Source: J054 sp965223095 (GTDB taxonomy: Bacteria > Pseudomonadota > Gammaproteobacteria > Steroidobacterales > GCA-2729495). From it: a stretch of 64,000 nucleotides of DNA. A program made the translations under genes and the position numbers. Where the stretch lies: contig OZ244979.1 in assembly GCA_965223095.1 (NCBI GenBank), forward strand, positions 1,922,001 through 1,986,000, read 5' to 3'. Under the pieces are notes generated by a model. It was given only the letters and a program-made list of their open reading frames with translations. It ran no database searches and was not told where the DNA came from. Positions 18,158 through 26,800 of the stretch are shown here, one piece after another (position 1 is the first letter of the stretch; each line of letters starts with the position of its first letter).

Positions 18158-19355
18158 GTCGTCTCGGCAAGCAGGGCCGGATCTCTCAGGCGTGACGATC
18201 CTTGGCGTCACCGGCAGCGTCGACCGTGTCGGCGGCGCCGAGAAGGCCTTTCGGGCGATCATGGGCGGCTTTCGCGAACGGCTCGGCGTCGCGACGGCGA
18301 TAGCCGCGCACGTGGAGCCTCAGACGCGTGACCTTGAGAACGTGCACGTGCTGCGCCCGGACGGCGCGCCGGCGGGGCCGGCCATGGTCCTCGCCTTGCG
18401 ACGCCTCATCTGCGAGGTGCCGCGGCCCGCCGTGCTCTTTCCATTCCAGATCAACCCGAATGTCGTCGCGATGATGGCAAACCTCTCGCTGCCGCCATGG
18501 CGGCGGTTGCCCGTCATACTCAACGACCGGGCGAGTATCGACTTCATGACGCGGGCGATGCCCAGCAACCACCTCGAAGATGGCTGGCGGCTCTCTGCCT
18601 TCCGCGCTGCCGCGCGCTTTGTTTATCGCCGCGCAGATGTCGTCGTTGCAAATGCAGCGCGCAGCGCGGCGCGGACCGTCGAGTTCATCGGACGACCTTC
18701 ACCGCCTGTCCATACCATCTATAACGCGCTCCCAGCTGAAGAGATCCAGGAGCGTCATCCTGTTCGCGATCGCTCTGGGTTGCAGGGCACGGCGCCGCTG
18801 ATCGCAGGGCATGGGCGACTCGACCGGCAGAAGGGTTGGGATCTACTCATACGCGCGATGGTCCTAGTTCGCGAACGCATCCCGGACGCGCGGCTGCTGA
18901 TCGTCGGTGAAGGCGGTGAACGCGACGCGCTCGAAGCGCTCGCGGGGGAGCTCGGTATTTCGGAGGCCTGCGACCTGCCGGGCTGGGATCCAGACCCACT
19001 TAACCGCATCGCCGAGTGTGATGTTTACGCGCTACCCTCGCGCTTCGAGGGACTGCCGAATTCGCTCCTCGAGGCGGTAGCGCTCGGCCTGCCTGCGGTC
19101 GCGGCGGATTGCGATACTGGGCCCGACGAGATTGTTGGGCGTGATGGAGAGTATGGGTTGCTGGTCGGCGTCGATGAGGTCGAGGCCCTTGCCATCGCGA
19201 TTCTCCGCATCCTACGGGATGCGTCGCTGCGCGTTCACCTCGCTCAGGCCGCGCGGCAGCGCGCGCTCGACTTCACGCTTGAACGCAACGTTCAGGCGTA
19301 CGCGCGGCTCTTCGCGGAAGTGCTCGGGCGGGTACCCGAGACGGTTAGTTCATAA
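18150..19355 (+). CDS. Glycosyltransferase family 4 (GC-rich block)
   Basis: A GT4 enzyme of about 401 residues. The first strand and Gly-rich loop read TILGVTGSVDRVGGAEKAF; the C-terminal domain has LIAGHGRLDRQKGWDLLIRA, LLIVGEGGERDAL and ALPSRFEGLPNSLLEAVALG, the usual nucleotide-sugar and E-x7-E regions. The frame is open far upstream inside the amidotransferase gene, so the start needs a choice: TTG at 18150 has GGAG (18139-18142) 7 bases upstream and overlaps the previous gene by 8 bases, which I prefer; GTG at 18192 is the alternative. It shares the high GC content of the amidotransferase before it, so the two probably moved together. Sugar specificity is unknown. Confidence 0.83.
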   Translation: MTESSRQAGPDLSGVTILGVTGSVDRVGGAEKAFRAIMGGFRERLGVATAIAAHVEPQTRDLENVHVLRPDGAPAGPAMVLALRRLICEVPRPAVLFPFQINPNVVAMMANLSLPPWRRLPVILNDRASIDFMTRAMPSNHLEDGWRLSAFRAAARFVYRRADVVVANAARSAARTVEFIGRPSPPVHTIYNALPAEEIQERHPVRDRSGLQGTAPLIAGHGRLDRQKGWDLLIRAMVLVRERIPDARLLIVGEGGERDALEALAGELGISEACDLPGWDPDPLNRIAECDVYALPSRFEGLPNSLLEAVALGLPAVAADCDTGPDEIVGRDGEYGLLVGVDEVEALAIAILRILRDASLRVHLAQAARQRALDFTLERNVQAYARLFAEVLGRVPETVSS

Positions 19356-19745
19356 CGGTCATGGGCGACCCATTGATAGAGTCGCCTGCCGTGTAGGAAT
19401 GTGCGATGCCATCAAGCGCCAAGCTCAAGACGAACAAAATTCCGTTGACTTGCTATGAGGTTTTCGGTTTCAGTCCTGAAATTCTAGTTTGGGGGTTGGA
19501 AGCTGCGTCTATTGTATAGGCTGGGATTGGCTTCCGCCGAAATGCTGAAAATTTGAAGTTCTAACTAGGTTTTATCCCTTAGAGGTGTTTTTTGTGCGCG
19601 CAGTCAATTACCGTAGATCAATAGTGCTATGAATCATCGTGTTGTTTTTCGCGCCACATTTACTTGCCAATACATTATGTTGAGCAACGAGGCCATTTAG
19701 TCGGCGAGTTTGCATACGATATCTATTTTACTGCGAGTGTAACTA
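19356..19745 (+). other. AT-rich intergenic gap after the GC-rich block
   Basis: 390 bases that hold no credible gene. Composition changes abruptly from GC-rich to AT-rich at about 19.4 kb. A promoter for the second amidotransferase is likely here but I cannot place its boxes with any confidence. No inverted repeats or insertion-sequence ends were seen. Confidence 0.4.
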
Positions 19746-21626
19746 ATGTGCGGAATTGCTGGGCACCTCAAGCTGGGTGCTTACCCTCCTGAGCAACATG
19801 TTGGCGATATGGTTCGCCGCATACGACATCGTGGCCCTGACGATTCTGGAGTTTGGTCGTCTGCCGGAAAAGAATGTGTTCTTGGTCATGCCCGGCTGAG
19901 CATAATCGACCTCTCAGAGCATGGGCATCAGCCCATGGTTGATCCAGAGACGGGAAATGCGATCGTTTTCAATGGTGAGATCTATAATTTTCAGTCTTTG
20001 CGACAGGAGTGCGAGGCGGCAGGAGACCGGTTCCGGTCGCATTCAGATACCGAAGTTATTCTTGCTCTGTTCCGTCGTTTTGGTATTGATTGTTTGCAGA
20101 AATTGCGAGGCATGTTTGCCTTCGCCATATGGTGCGAGAGAGATAAGCGTCTATTCTTAGCCAGGGATAGGGTTGGCAAGAAACCACTAAACTATGCTTT
20201 GACTGACGGAGGTGTAGTATTTTGTTCTGAGATCGATCCTCTCGCTCGGCATCCGAAAGTATCGACTGAAATGGATCTTGAAGCATTAGAGCTCTATCTG
20301 CATCTTCAGTATATTCCCCCGCCATGGTCCATCTATCAAGATATTCGCAAGCTACCGCCGGCGCATTATGCGGTTTTCGATGCCAATGGCTTGCAGATTC
20401 AACGTTACTGGAACGTTGACTATCGACGCAAACAAAGAATTTCTGAGTCAGATGCACTAGATTGTCTTGAGGAGAAACTTACAGACGCGGTGCGTTTGCG
20501 CATGATTTCGGATGTGCCGCTGGGGGCTTTGCTGAGTGGCGGCGTGGATAGCAGCGTCGTCGTTGCGCTCATGGCTAAGCTGAGCGGTGAGCCGGTGCAA
20601 ACCTATAGCATCGGATTTAGAGAGGAGGCCTTCAATGAGTTGCCCTACGCGCAGCAAGCCGCGGATATCTGTGCCACTGAACACTATCCGGAGATTATTG
20701 AGGGTGACCTAATTGGTGATTTGGGTGCTTTGGCGAGACACTATGGCGAACCCTATGCCGATTCATCCGCGGTGCCATCTTTCTTGGTATCCAAGGCAGC
20801 GCGCCGACATGTCAAGGTAGTGATGAACGGTGATGGTGGTGATGAACTGCTTGGCGGGTATCCACGGTATTCGTTGAGTGCCTTGGAGAGCCTTACATCG
20901 CGGGTGTTTTCATCAATGGTTCCCGCAAAACTATCTTCGGAAGTCGTTCCACGCCTAATGTCAGTTTCTTCTTTGCCAATGAAAGTGGTTCGTAAGCTGT
21001 TGCTGTCTTACCTACGGCCGGAACTAAAGTCCGTTGTGATGTATGGTGCCTTTTTCAGTGACGAAGATCGATCGGGCATCATGCCGCCGGGGGTCGATCG
21101 GTCCCTGGTGCCGAATTGGCGAACCGATTGGTTTCTCCAGGCCTGTGCCCATGCTGACAATCCCGTCGATCGGATGCTTTGGTATGACAGTCGAACCTAT
21201 TTACCCGGTGACCTACTGGTGAAGATGGATATTGCTTCGATGCACTGCGGCTTGGAGACTCGTTCGCCCTTGCTCGATCACGAGGTCATTGAGTTTTGTG
21301 CGACCTTGCCGTCGCGCTACAAAGCTAACCGCGGTGTTGGTAAGTATTTGTTGAAAATGTTAGCGGAGCGATTTTTTCCGCGGGAATTCGTGCACCGTCA
21401 AAAAAAGGGATTTGGTATACCTGTTGCTGATTGGCTGCGCGGGCCTCTGCGTCCAATATTGGAGGAAACACTCCGAAATGAATCTCTGATGTCGCCTCTC
21501 CACAATACTGCAGTCACCAAGCAGCTAGATGATTTTCTACATCGCGGCGCACTCAACGAATCGCGGCTGTGGGCTTTGATGATGTATGGGATTTGGCGTA
21601 ATCGAGTACTTGAAGAGCATCAATGA
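19746..21626 (+). CDS. Exosortase-associated asparagine synthase-like amidotransferase
   Basis: A 626-residue class II amidotransferase/asparagine synthase homologue. It begins MCGIAGH with the nucleophile Cys2, has HRGPDDSGVW and VFNGEIYNFQSL in the glutaminase half, ALLSGGVDSSVVVALMA (about 261-277) as the ATP loop and VVMNGDGGDELLGGYPRY in the synthetase half. The motifs LQYIPPPWSIYQDIRKLPPAHY and YGEPYADSSAVPSFLVS match the type of amidotransferase that travels with exosortase A loci. Codon use is like the rest of the locus, unlike its neighbour at 16.3-18.2 kb. The stop overlaps the next start by 4 bases (ATGA), so the two are co-translated. Likely role: amidation of an acidic sugar or other carboxylate in the polymer (inferred). 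Confidence 0.9.
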   Translation: MCGIAGHLKLGAYPPEQHVGDMVRRIRHRGPDDSGVWSSAGKECVLGHARLSIIDLSEHGHQPMVDPETGNAIVFNGEIYNFQSLRQECEAAGDRFRSHSDTEVILALFRRFGIDCLQKLRGMFAFAIWCERDKRLFLARDRVGKKPLNYALTDGGVVFCSEIDPLARHPKVSTEMDLEALELYLHLQYIPPPWSIYQDIRKLPPAHYAVFDANGLQIQRYWNVDYRRKQRISESDALDCLEEKLTDAVRLRMISDVPLGALLSGGVDSSVVVALMAKLSGEPVQTYSIGFREEAFNELPYAQQAADICATEHYPEIIEGDLIGDLGALARHYGEPYADSSAVPSFLVSKAARRHVKVVMNGDGGDELLGGYPRYSLSALESLTSRVFSSMVPAKLSSEVVPRLMSVSSLPMKVVRKLLLSYLRPELKSVVMYGAFFSDEDRSGIMPPGVDRSLVPNWRTDWFLQACAHADNPVDRMLWYDSRTYLPGDLLVKMDIASMHCGLETRSPLLDHEVIEFCATLPSRYKANRGVGKYLLKMLAERFFPREFVHRQKKGFGIPVADWLRGPLRPILEETLRNESLMSPLHNTAVTKQLDDFLHRGALNESRLWALMMYGIWRNRVLEEHQ

Positions 21627-22780
21627 CCCTTTCAGTACTGATGGTTTGCCCGGCATTTCGTCCAATCGTTGGTGGCGCAGAGCGGCAGGCGGAACGACTC
21701 TCCCATGAGCTGATCAGTAAAGGTGTGTCCGTCACGGTTTTGACGCCACAGCTCGTTGCAGGCTCGCCAATTCTCGAACGGGATGGAGAGCTAACTATTC
21801 ATCGATTTCGCCTATTCGACCTCTGCCGTAAGTTTCCTCGCTTGCGAGGTTTGGGTCCGCTAAACCTTGCTTTGATTGGGGCGCAAGTTCAACGCGTATT
21901 AGCGTCGCATCTTGTCGGCACAGACATCGTGCATACACATATTGCTTCCAGCGTGACTGCATTTGCTGCTAAGGCTGCGAAGCGTCAGGGTCGTCCGGTG
22001 CTGTGCAAACCTGCAAGTTCCGGCGCAGGTTCTGATTTGAGTAATTTGGCGAGCATTACCGTCGGTGCTGGCCACCTCTCAAAATTCATGATTCGTGAGG
22101 TCGATCAATGGGTGGCGACCACGCAGGCAGTTGCAGAATCATTGCGTGGTGCAGAGGTTGCCCCTGAAAGAATCGCTTGCATTCCCAACGGGGTTAGCGT
22201 TAGCGAGCCGCAAAGCCTCGAGTCGCAACAGAGAGTTGTAAAGCGCTTTCTATATTTAGGCAGATTGGCCACGACCGCGCATCGTGATGTCCCTACCTTA
22301 ATTCGCGCTTTCGATCGGTTAGCGGACGAAAATTCTGAAGTGGAACTCGCTGTGGTTGGGGCCGGTGACTTGTTTGCCGAAACCGCGAACATTGTATCGG
22401 CCTGTCGACATTCAGATCGCATTAAGTTGCCGGGATTTCAAAAGCCTGAAGTTTGGTTGCAGTGGGCGGAGGGTTTTGTGCTCCCATCGCGCGTAGAAGG
22501 CCTGTCCAATGCTCTGTTAGAAGCAATGTCCTATGGGCTTTTCTGTATTGCCAATGATATTCCGCCAAATCGCGAGGCACTGGATGCCGGTGCGGCCGGC
22601 ATGCTGGTGCCGGTTGGAGATGAAGAAATGTTGCTGGCGGCCATGCGTCGCGGGGTAACCGACGTCGATTATGTCGTATCGAAGCGATCTGCGGCCGTGG
22701 ACCGCGTCCAGCAAAATTACAGCCTGAGTGCGGTTGCGGATCGCTACATTTCGCTGTACCAGTCGCTTCTGATTGATTGA
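21623..22780 (+). CDS. Glycosyltransferase family 4
   Basis: A 385-residue GT4 enzyme. It begins LSVLMVCPAFRPIVGGAERQ (Gly-Gly loop), then DIVHTHIASSVTAFAAKAAK, RFLYLGRLATTAHRDVPTLI and VLPSRVEGLSNALLEAMSYG in the C-terminal domain. The start ATG overlaps the stop of the amidotransferase gene by 4 bases, so the two are translationally coupled and probably act on the same repeat unit. The donor sugar is not readable. A gap of 247 bases follows before the next gene, where a separate promoter may sit. Confidence 0.87.
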   Translation: MTLSVLMVCPAFRPIVGGAERQAERLSHELISKGVSVTVLTPQLVAGSPILERDGELTIHRFRLFDLCRKFPRLRGLGPLNLALIGAQVQRVLASHLVGTDIVHTHIASSVTAFAAKAAKRQGRPVLCKPASSGAGSDLSNLASITVGAGHLSKFMIREVDQWVATTQAVAESLRGAEVAPERIACIPNGVSVSEPQSLESQQRVVKRFLYLGRLATTAHRDVPTLIRAFDRLADENSEVELAVVGAGDLFAETANIVSACRHSDRIKLPGFQKPEVWLQWAEGFVLPSRVEGLSNALLEAMSYGLFCIANDIPPNREALDAGAAGMLVPVGDEEMLLAAMRRGVTDVDYVVSKRSAAVDRVQQNYSLSAVADRYISLYQSLLID

Positions 22781-23027
22781 TCACCCTTTCTGGGCGTCGA
22801 TAGCAATAGTCACGATTGGGCTATTTCTATCGTGGGCCGGATACGGCAGACTATGCGGCGGCTGTGCTGGCAAGGCTGGTCTATACCAGAAATTCTTTTG
22901 TTGACAACGCTTTACTGTCCGGCGGAGAAAGTTACTAGGACGCAATCCGATGCGGGTATTACAGCCCGGCGCGGGTCGAATATCTCGTTTTTCGTTTGAG
23001 AGTTAAAGCCTAAGGAAAAAATACTAC

Positions 23028-24587
23028 GTGTTCGTCCTGTTTGGAGAAAAATGGGAGGGAGGGTTTCTCGACTATTCGGTGGGCTCTAATGATGTGCGCA
23101 TTCGGGTAAGGCGCTGGCGCGTGTTGCAGCCGGTCAACAACCAATACTTCGTGCGCCCCAAATCCTTTAGATTGCTGCTGAATTACCTCAAAGAAATAGG
23201 CCCAATGGCAGTAATCCGAAAGATTGTGTCGCGTGGCGCGGAGGGGATACGTAACGAAAAATATTTGTCTGTAGGTTTGGGGGAGGTTTTGGAAACCGGT
23301 GAAGGCGTCGACGGTTTAAATATTTCTCAGGTCGTTGCATTCGTGGCCGCCACTCACCCTCGTTGTGTTGATACTGTGGTGGTAGATGCTGAATTAGTAT
23401 TTCCTTGGGCGTTAGACAGCGTAAATTGCGACGATATTGAATTCCTCTTGCCATTAACTGAAACGGGGCGAGAAATAGATTGGGGAAGTTCTCTGGCCGG
23501 TTGGGCGCGCGAGTCGGGCAGCAAGCTTCCCGTAGATCGAGAATCGGTGTGGGCGGATCTTCCAGATTTGCTCGCAATGCAGGACCACGAGCTGGCAAGA
23601 ACCTTGGTCAGTCCTCGTCGAAAAATCGAAACCGACCAGCGGTCCGCGAACGGTGAGCATCAAGTGGAAGCTGTCGTGGCCGTCTTGTTCGGTTACGGCA
23701 ACTATGCAAAGACCGTCGTTATTCCACGCATTCGCGAGCAGCTTTTGCTAAGAACTGTGCATGAAATTGACCCTTTGCAAATTCCGCGCCAAGGTAAATT
23801 CGATTGGGCTTGGTCTACCTCGCCGTTGATTGGCCATCAAGAAAAAGCTGATGCGTACTTTATCGCTGGTTATCATCACACGCATGCGGATCTCGCGATC
23901 GCCGCGATAGAATCGGGCGCCTATGCGGTTGTCGAGAAACCGCTGGTTACGTCACGGGCGCAGATGGAACGATTGTCAAGTGTAGTACGTAGCCGGACCG
24001 GCAAGTTGTTTGCCGGCTTCCACCGGCGTTACTCCGCCGTCAACGATTGGTTGTTTTCCGACCTTGGCGTGTCGCCCGGGGAGCCCTTGTCATATCACTG
24101 CATTGTCTACGAAGAGCCTTTACCTGCCAAACATTGGTACCGCTGGCCGGTTTCCAACGGCCGTATCGTATGCAATGGTTGTCATTGGATTGACCATTTT
24201 CTCTACATAAATGAGTTTAGCGCAGTTGAAAAGTATGGTGCGGATGCAGTTGGTGACGGCATTATTAGCTGCTGGGTAGAGTTGGAAAATAGCGCGGTAT
24301 TTACCATGGTGCTAACCGATAACGGGAGCCGTCGTCTGGGTATGCAGAATCATATTGAGATTAGACATGGCAACGGCACCGTGCACGTGCACAATGACGC
24401 CAGGTACAGTGCTGAGACGCATGCGCGCCTAGTTAATCGCAAGGCGGGTAATCGTTTGACTAGCTATTCGAACATGTACCGAAGCATAGCGGCAAGTATT
24501 CGCGCTGGAAAAGAGGGTGACTCATGGCAATCATTTCAGTCGTCATGCAATGCGGTTCTCTTATTGGCTGAATCTGCTGATTCTTAG
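23028..24587 (+). CDS. Gfo/Idh/MocA oxidoreductase with an extra N-terminal domain
   Basis: A 519-residue protein. From about residue 210 it is a Gfo/Idh/MocA dehydrogenase: first strand and nucleotide loop VVAVLFGYGNYAKTVVIPRI, then GYHHTHADLAIAAIESGAYA and the conserved EKPLV. Family members use NAD(P) to oxidise or reduce sugars. The first 200 residues do not match the family and I do not recognise them; they are mostly alpha/beta and Val-rich. The nucleotide loop (GYGNYA) matches that of the C-terminal half of the next protein (GAGNYA), suggesting common ancestry. Start GTG 23028 has AAGGA about 11 bases upstream. It lies 20 bases before the next start, so the two probably act in series or as a complex on a nucleotide sugar. 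Confidence 0.75.
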   Translation: MFVLFGEKWEGGFLDYSVGSNDVRIRVRRWRVLQPVNNQYFVRPKSFRLLLNYLKEIGPMAVIRKIVSRGAEGIRNEKYLSVGLGEVLETGEGVDGLNISQVVAFVAATHPRCVDTVVVDAELVFPWALDSVNCDDIEFLLPLTETGREIDWGSSLAGWARESGSKLPVDRESVWADLPDLLAMQDHELARTLVSPRRKIETDQRSANGEHQVEAVVAVLFGYGNYAKTVVIPRIREQLLLRTVHEIDPLQIPRQGKFDWAWSTSPLIGHQEKADAYFIAGYHHTHADLAIAAIESGAYAVVEKPLVTSRAQMERLSSVVRSRTGKLFAGFHRRYSAVNDWLFSDLGVSPGEPLSYHCIVYEEPLPAKHWYRWPVSNGRIVCNGCHWIDHFLYINEFSAVEKYGADAVGDGIISCWVELENSAVFTMVLTDNGSRRLGMQNHIEIRHGNGTVHVHNDARYSAETHARLVNRKAGNRLTSYSNMYRSIAASIRAGKEGDSWQSFQSSCNAVLLLAESADS

Positions 24588-24607
24588 TGGAGCTAAGAGA
24601 GATATCA

Positions 24608-26752
24608 ATGAAGCAAGTATTACAGGACCTTAAGACTGGTGCCACAACGGCGGTGACTGTGCCAGTGCCGCATGTGCAGCCGGGAAGTTGTCTAATTGCC
24701 ACCAGCGTCTCGCTCGTATCCGCAGGCACAGAGCGCATGTTACTGGAATTTGGTAAAGCGAATTTATTAGATAAGGCCAGGCAGCAACCGGATAAAGTTC
24801 GGCAGGTATTGGATAAAGTAAAAACCGACGGTCTCAATCCGACGGTCAGGGCGGTCCGCTCTAAGCTTGATCAACCGCTACCGCTAGGTTACAGCAATGT
24901 CGGTAAAGTTATTGAGGTGGGTGAACGAACCGAGGGGTTTTCGGTAGGGGATCGTGTAGTTTCAAATGGTCATCATGCTGAATTTGTTTGCAGTCCGCAA
25001 AATTTATGCGCGCGTATACCCGATTCTGTAAGTGACGAGGCCGCCAGTTTTACGGTAATTGGGGCCATCGCACTACAGGGTATACGTCTATCTACGCCAT
25101 CGCTGGGCGAGAATATCGTCGTCACTGGGCTTGGCTTGATTGGCTTACTGACAGTGCAGTTGCTGCGCGCCCATGGTTGTAACGTACTCGGTATTGATTT
25201 CGACGAAAGTCGTGCCCAGCTTGCACGTCAGTTTGGTGCCGAGACCTGCGTTCCATCTGCCGGGGAAGATCCTGTTGCGGCCGCCAATCGTTTTTCAAGG
25301 GGCCAGGGCGTAGACGCCGTTATCATTACGGCGTCTACCAAGAGTAATGAGCCGGTACACCAGGCTGCAACCATGTGCCGTAAGCGTGGCCGAATCGTCT
25401 TGGTTGGGGTAGTGGGCCTGGAACTGTCACGGGCTGATTTCTTCGCCAAAGAGTTAAGCTTTCAAGTGTCCTGCTCCTACGGTCCGGGTCGCTATGATCC
25501 TAATTACGAGGAGAAGGGGCAGGATTATCCAATTGGTTTCGTGCGCTGGACTGAGCAGCGTAATTTTGTAGCGGTGCTTGACATGATGGCTACAGGTCGC
25601 CTCGATGTTCAGCCGTTGATCTCGCATCGTTTTCCGGTTGAAGAAGCCGAAGCTGCGTATCGGGTTTTGGGCGAAGAGAGTCCTTTGGGTATCTTGCTGA
25701 CATATCAGGCTGCCGAAGATGTCGGGGCTATTCAGCGCAGCGTAGAACTACCGATATCGACGGCGAAGGCGCACTCGGGCGCGCCGCGTTTGTCGGTAAT
25801 CGGTGCCGGTAACTACGCCGGTCAGGTTTTGATACCGGCGTTCAAGTCGGCCGGTGCGCTTTTCGATACCTTAGTCAGTGCGGGGGGTGTGACCAGTGTA
25901 CATCACGGCGGGAAGTTCGGTTTTCGCTCAGCGGCCACCGATCCCGCCGAAGCTTGGGATAGTGATAGTACCGATGCAGTCGTTATAGCAACACGTCATA
26001 ACACACATGCACAGTACGTTTGTGAAGCGCTCGCTCGCGGAAAACATATTTTTTGCGAGAAACCTTTAACGCTAAGCGTCGAGGAACTCGAAGCTGTTGA
26101 ACGTGCTTATGCTGATGCGGTGAACAATGGCTTTCAGCCTCTGGTCATGGTTGGTTTCAATCGTCGTTTTGCGCCGCAAATTGAAAAGACAAAGGCTCTG
26201 CTTGCAGCGAGTCCCGCGCCGAAAAGCTTTCTAATGACTGTTAATGCAGGCGATATTCCGCTGGACCATTGGACACAAGATCCACGCCAGGGCGGTGGGC
26301 GTATTATTGGCGAAGCTTGTCATTTTATTGATTTGCTGCGTTTTTTGGCCGCTGCACCTATTAAGTCGATCCAAGGCACGCGTATCGGTGATGCGCCGGG
26401 CGTTGGGATGCGTGATGACAAGGCGAGCATTACCATCGCCTTTGAGGATGGCTCGTTCGGTACAATTCACTACCTCGCGAATGGTCATCGCTCATTTCCT
26501 AAGGAGCGCTTAGAGGTTTTTAGTGGTGGCGCGGTGTTGCAGTTGGATAATTTTCGCAGGATGACAGGCTATGGCTGGCCAGGTTTCAAGAAGATGAACC
26601 TACGCAGCCAGGATAAGGGACAGAAAGCTTGCGCGGCCGCGTTTGTCGCAGCGGTTCGAAATGGTGGGCCCGCGCCGATTCCGTTTGACGAAATTGTTGA
26701 GGTTAGCCGGGCGACTTTCGATGCTCTGGCCGCCTTGCAAGTGGATCCTTGA
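24608..26752 (+). CDS. Bi-domain oxidoreductase: MDR dehydrogenase fused to Gfo/Idh/MocA
   Basis: A 714-residue fusion. The first half (about 1-365) is a medium-chain dehydrogenase/reductase: MKQVLQDLKTG, SLVSAGTERMLLEF, GYSNVGKVIEVG, and the nucleotide loop VVTGLGLIGLLTVQLLRAHG. The second half (about 380-714) is a Gfo/Idh/MocA domain: LSVIGAGNYAGQVLIPAFK, IATRHNTHAQYVCEALARGK, FCEKPLTL and GGGRIIGEACHFIDLLRFL. Such fusions are common in exopolysaccharide and O-antigen clusters next to heparinase-like genes, as here, and are thought to modify sugar residues by linked redox steps; the substrate is not known. I start at ATG 24608 because it gives the family N-terminus; an in-frame GTG at 24587 adds seven residues and overlaps the previous stop. 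Confidence 0.86.
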   Translation: MKQVLQDLKTGATTAVTVPVPHVQPGSCLIATSVSLVSAGTERMLLEFGKANLLDKARQQPDKVRQVLDKVKTDGLNPTVRAVRSKLDQPLPLGYSNVGKVIEVGERTEGFSVGDRVVSNGHHAEFVCSPQNLCARIPDSVSDEAASFTVIGAIALQGIRLSTPSLGENIVVTGLGLIGLLTVQLLRAHGCNVLGIDFDESRAQLARQFGAETCVPSAGEDPVAAANRFSRGQGVDAVIITASTKSNEPVHQAATMCRKRGRIVLVGVVGLELSRADFFAKELSFQVSCSYGPGRYDPNYEEKGQDYPIGFVRWTEQRNFVAVLDMMATGRLDVQPLISHRFPVEEAEAAYRVLGEESPLGILLTYQAAEDVGAIQRSVELPISTAKAHSGAPRLSVIGAGNYAGQVLIPAFKSAGALFDTLVSAGGVTSVHHGGKFGFRSAATDPAEAWDSDSTDAVVIATRHNTHAQYVCEALARGKHIFCEKPLTLSVEELEAVERAYADAVNNGFQPLVMVGFNRRFAPQIEKTKALLAASPAPKSFLMTVNAGDIPLDHWTQDPRQGGGRIIGEACHFIDLLRFLAAAPIKSIQGTRIGDAPGVGMRDDKASITIAFEDGSFGTIHYLANGHRSFPKERLEVFSGGAVLQLDNFRRMTGYGWPGFKKMNLRSQDKGQKACAAAFVAAVRNGGPAPIPFDEIVEVSRATFDALAALQVDP

Positions 26753-26800
26753 GTCGCGGTATTTCGGGTTTTCGTCAAAGTCCCATAGCGTACTGACCTT

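Larger units (their letters stand above)
16250..19370 (+). other. GC-rich two-gene block, probably acquired
   Basis: The two genes from about 16.25 to 19.37 kb are clearly richer in G and C, with C or G in most third codon positions, than those on either side. As a sample, 17041-17100 has 40 G+C of 60 bases, while 14161-14220 has 29 of 60. The block holds an asparagine-synthase-like gene and a glycosyltransferase, and is followed by a 390-base AT-rich gap and a second asparagine-synthase-like gene. No transposase, direct repeat or att site was seen at the edges, so the mechanism of transfer is unknown. Confidence 0.55.
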
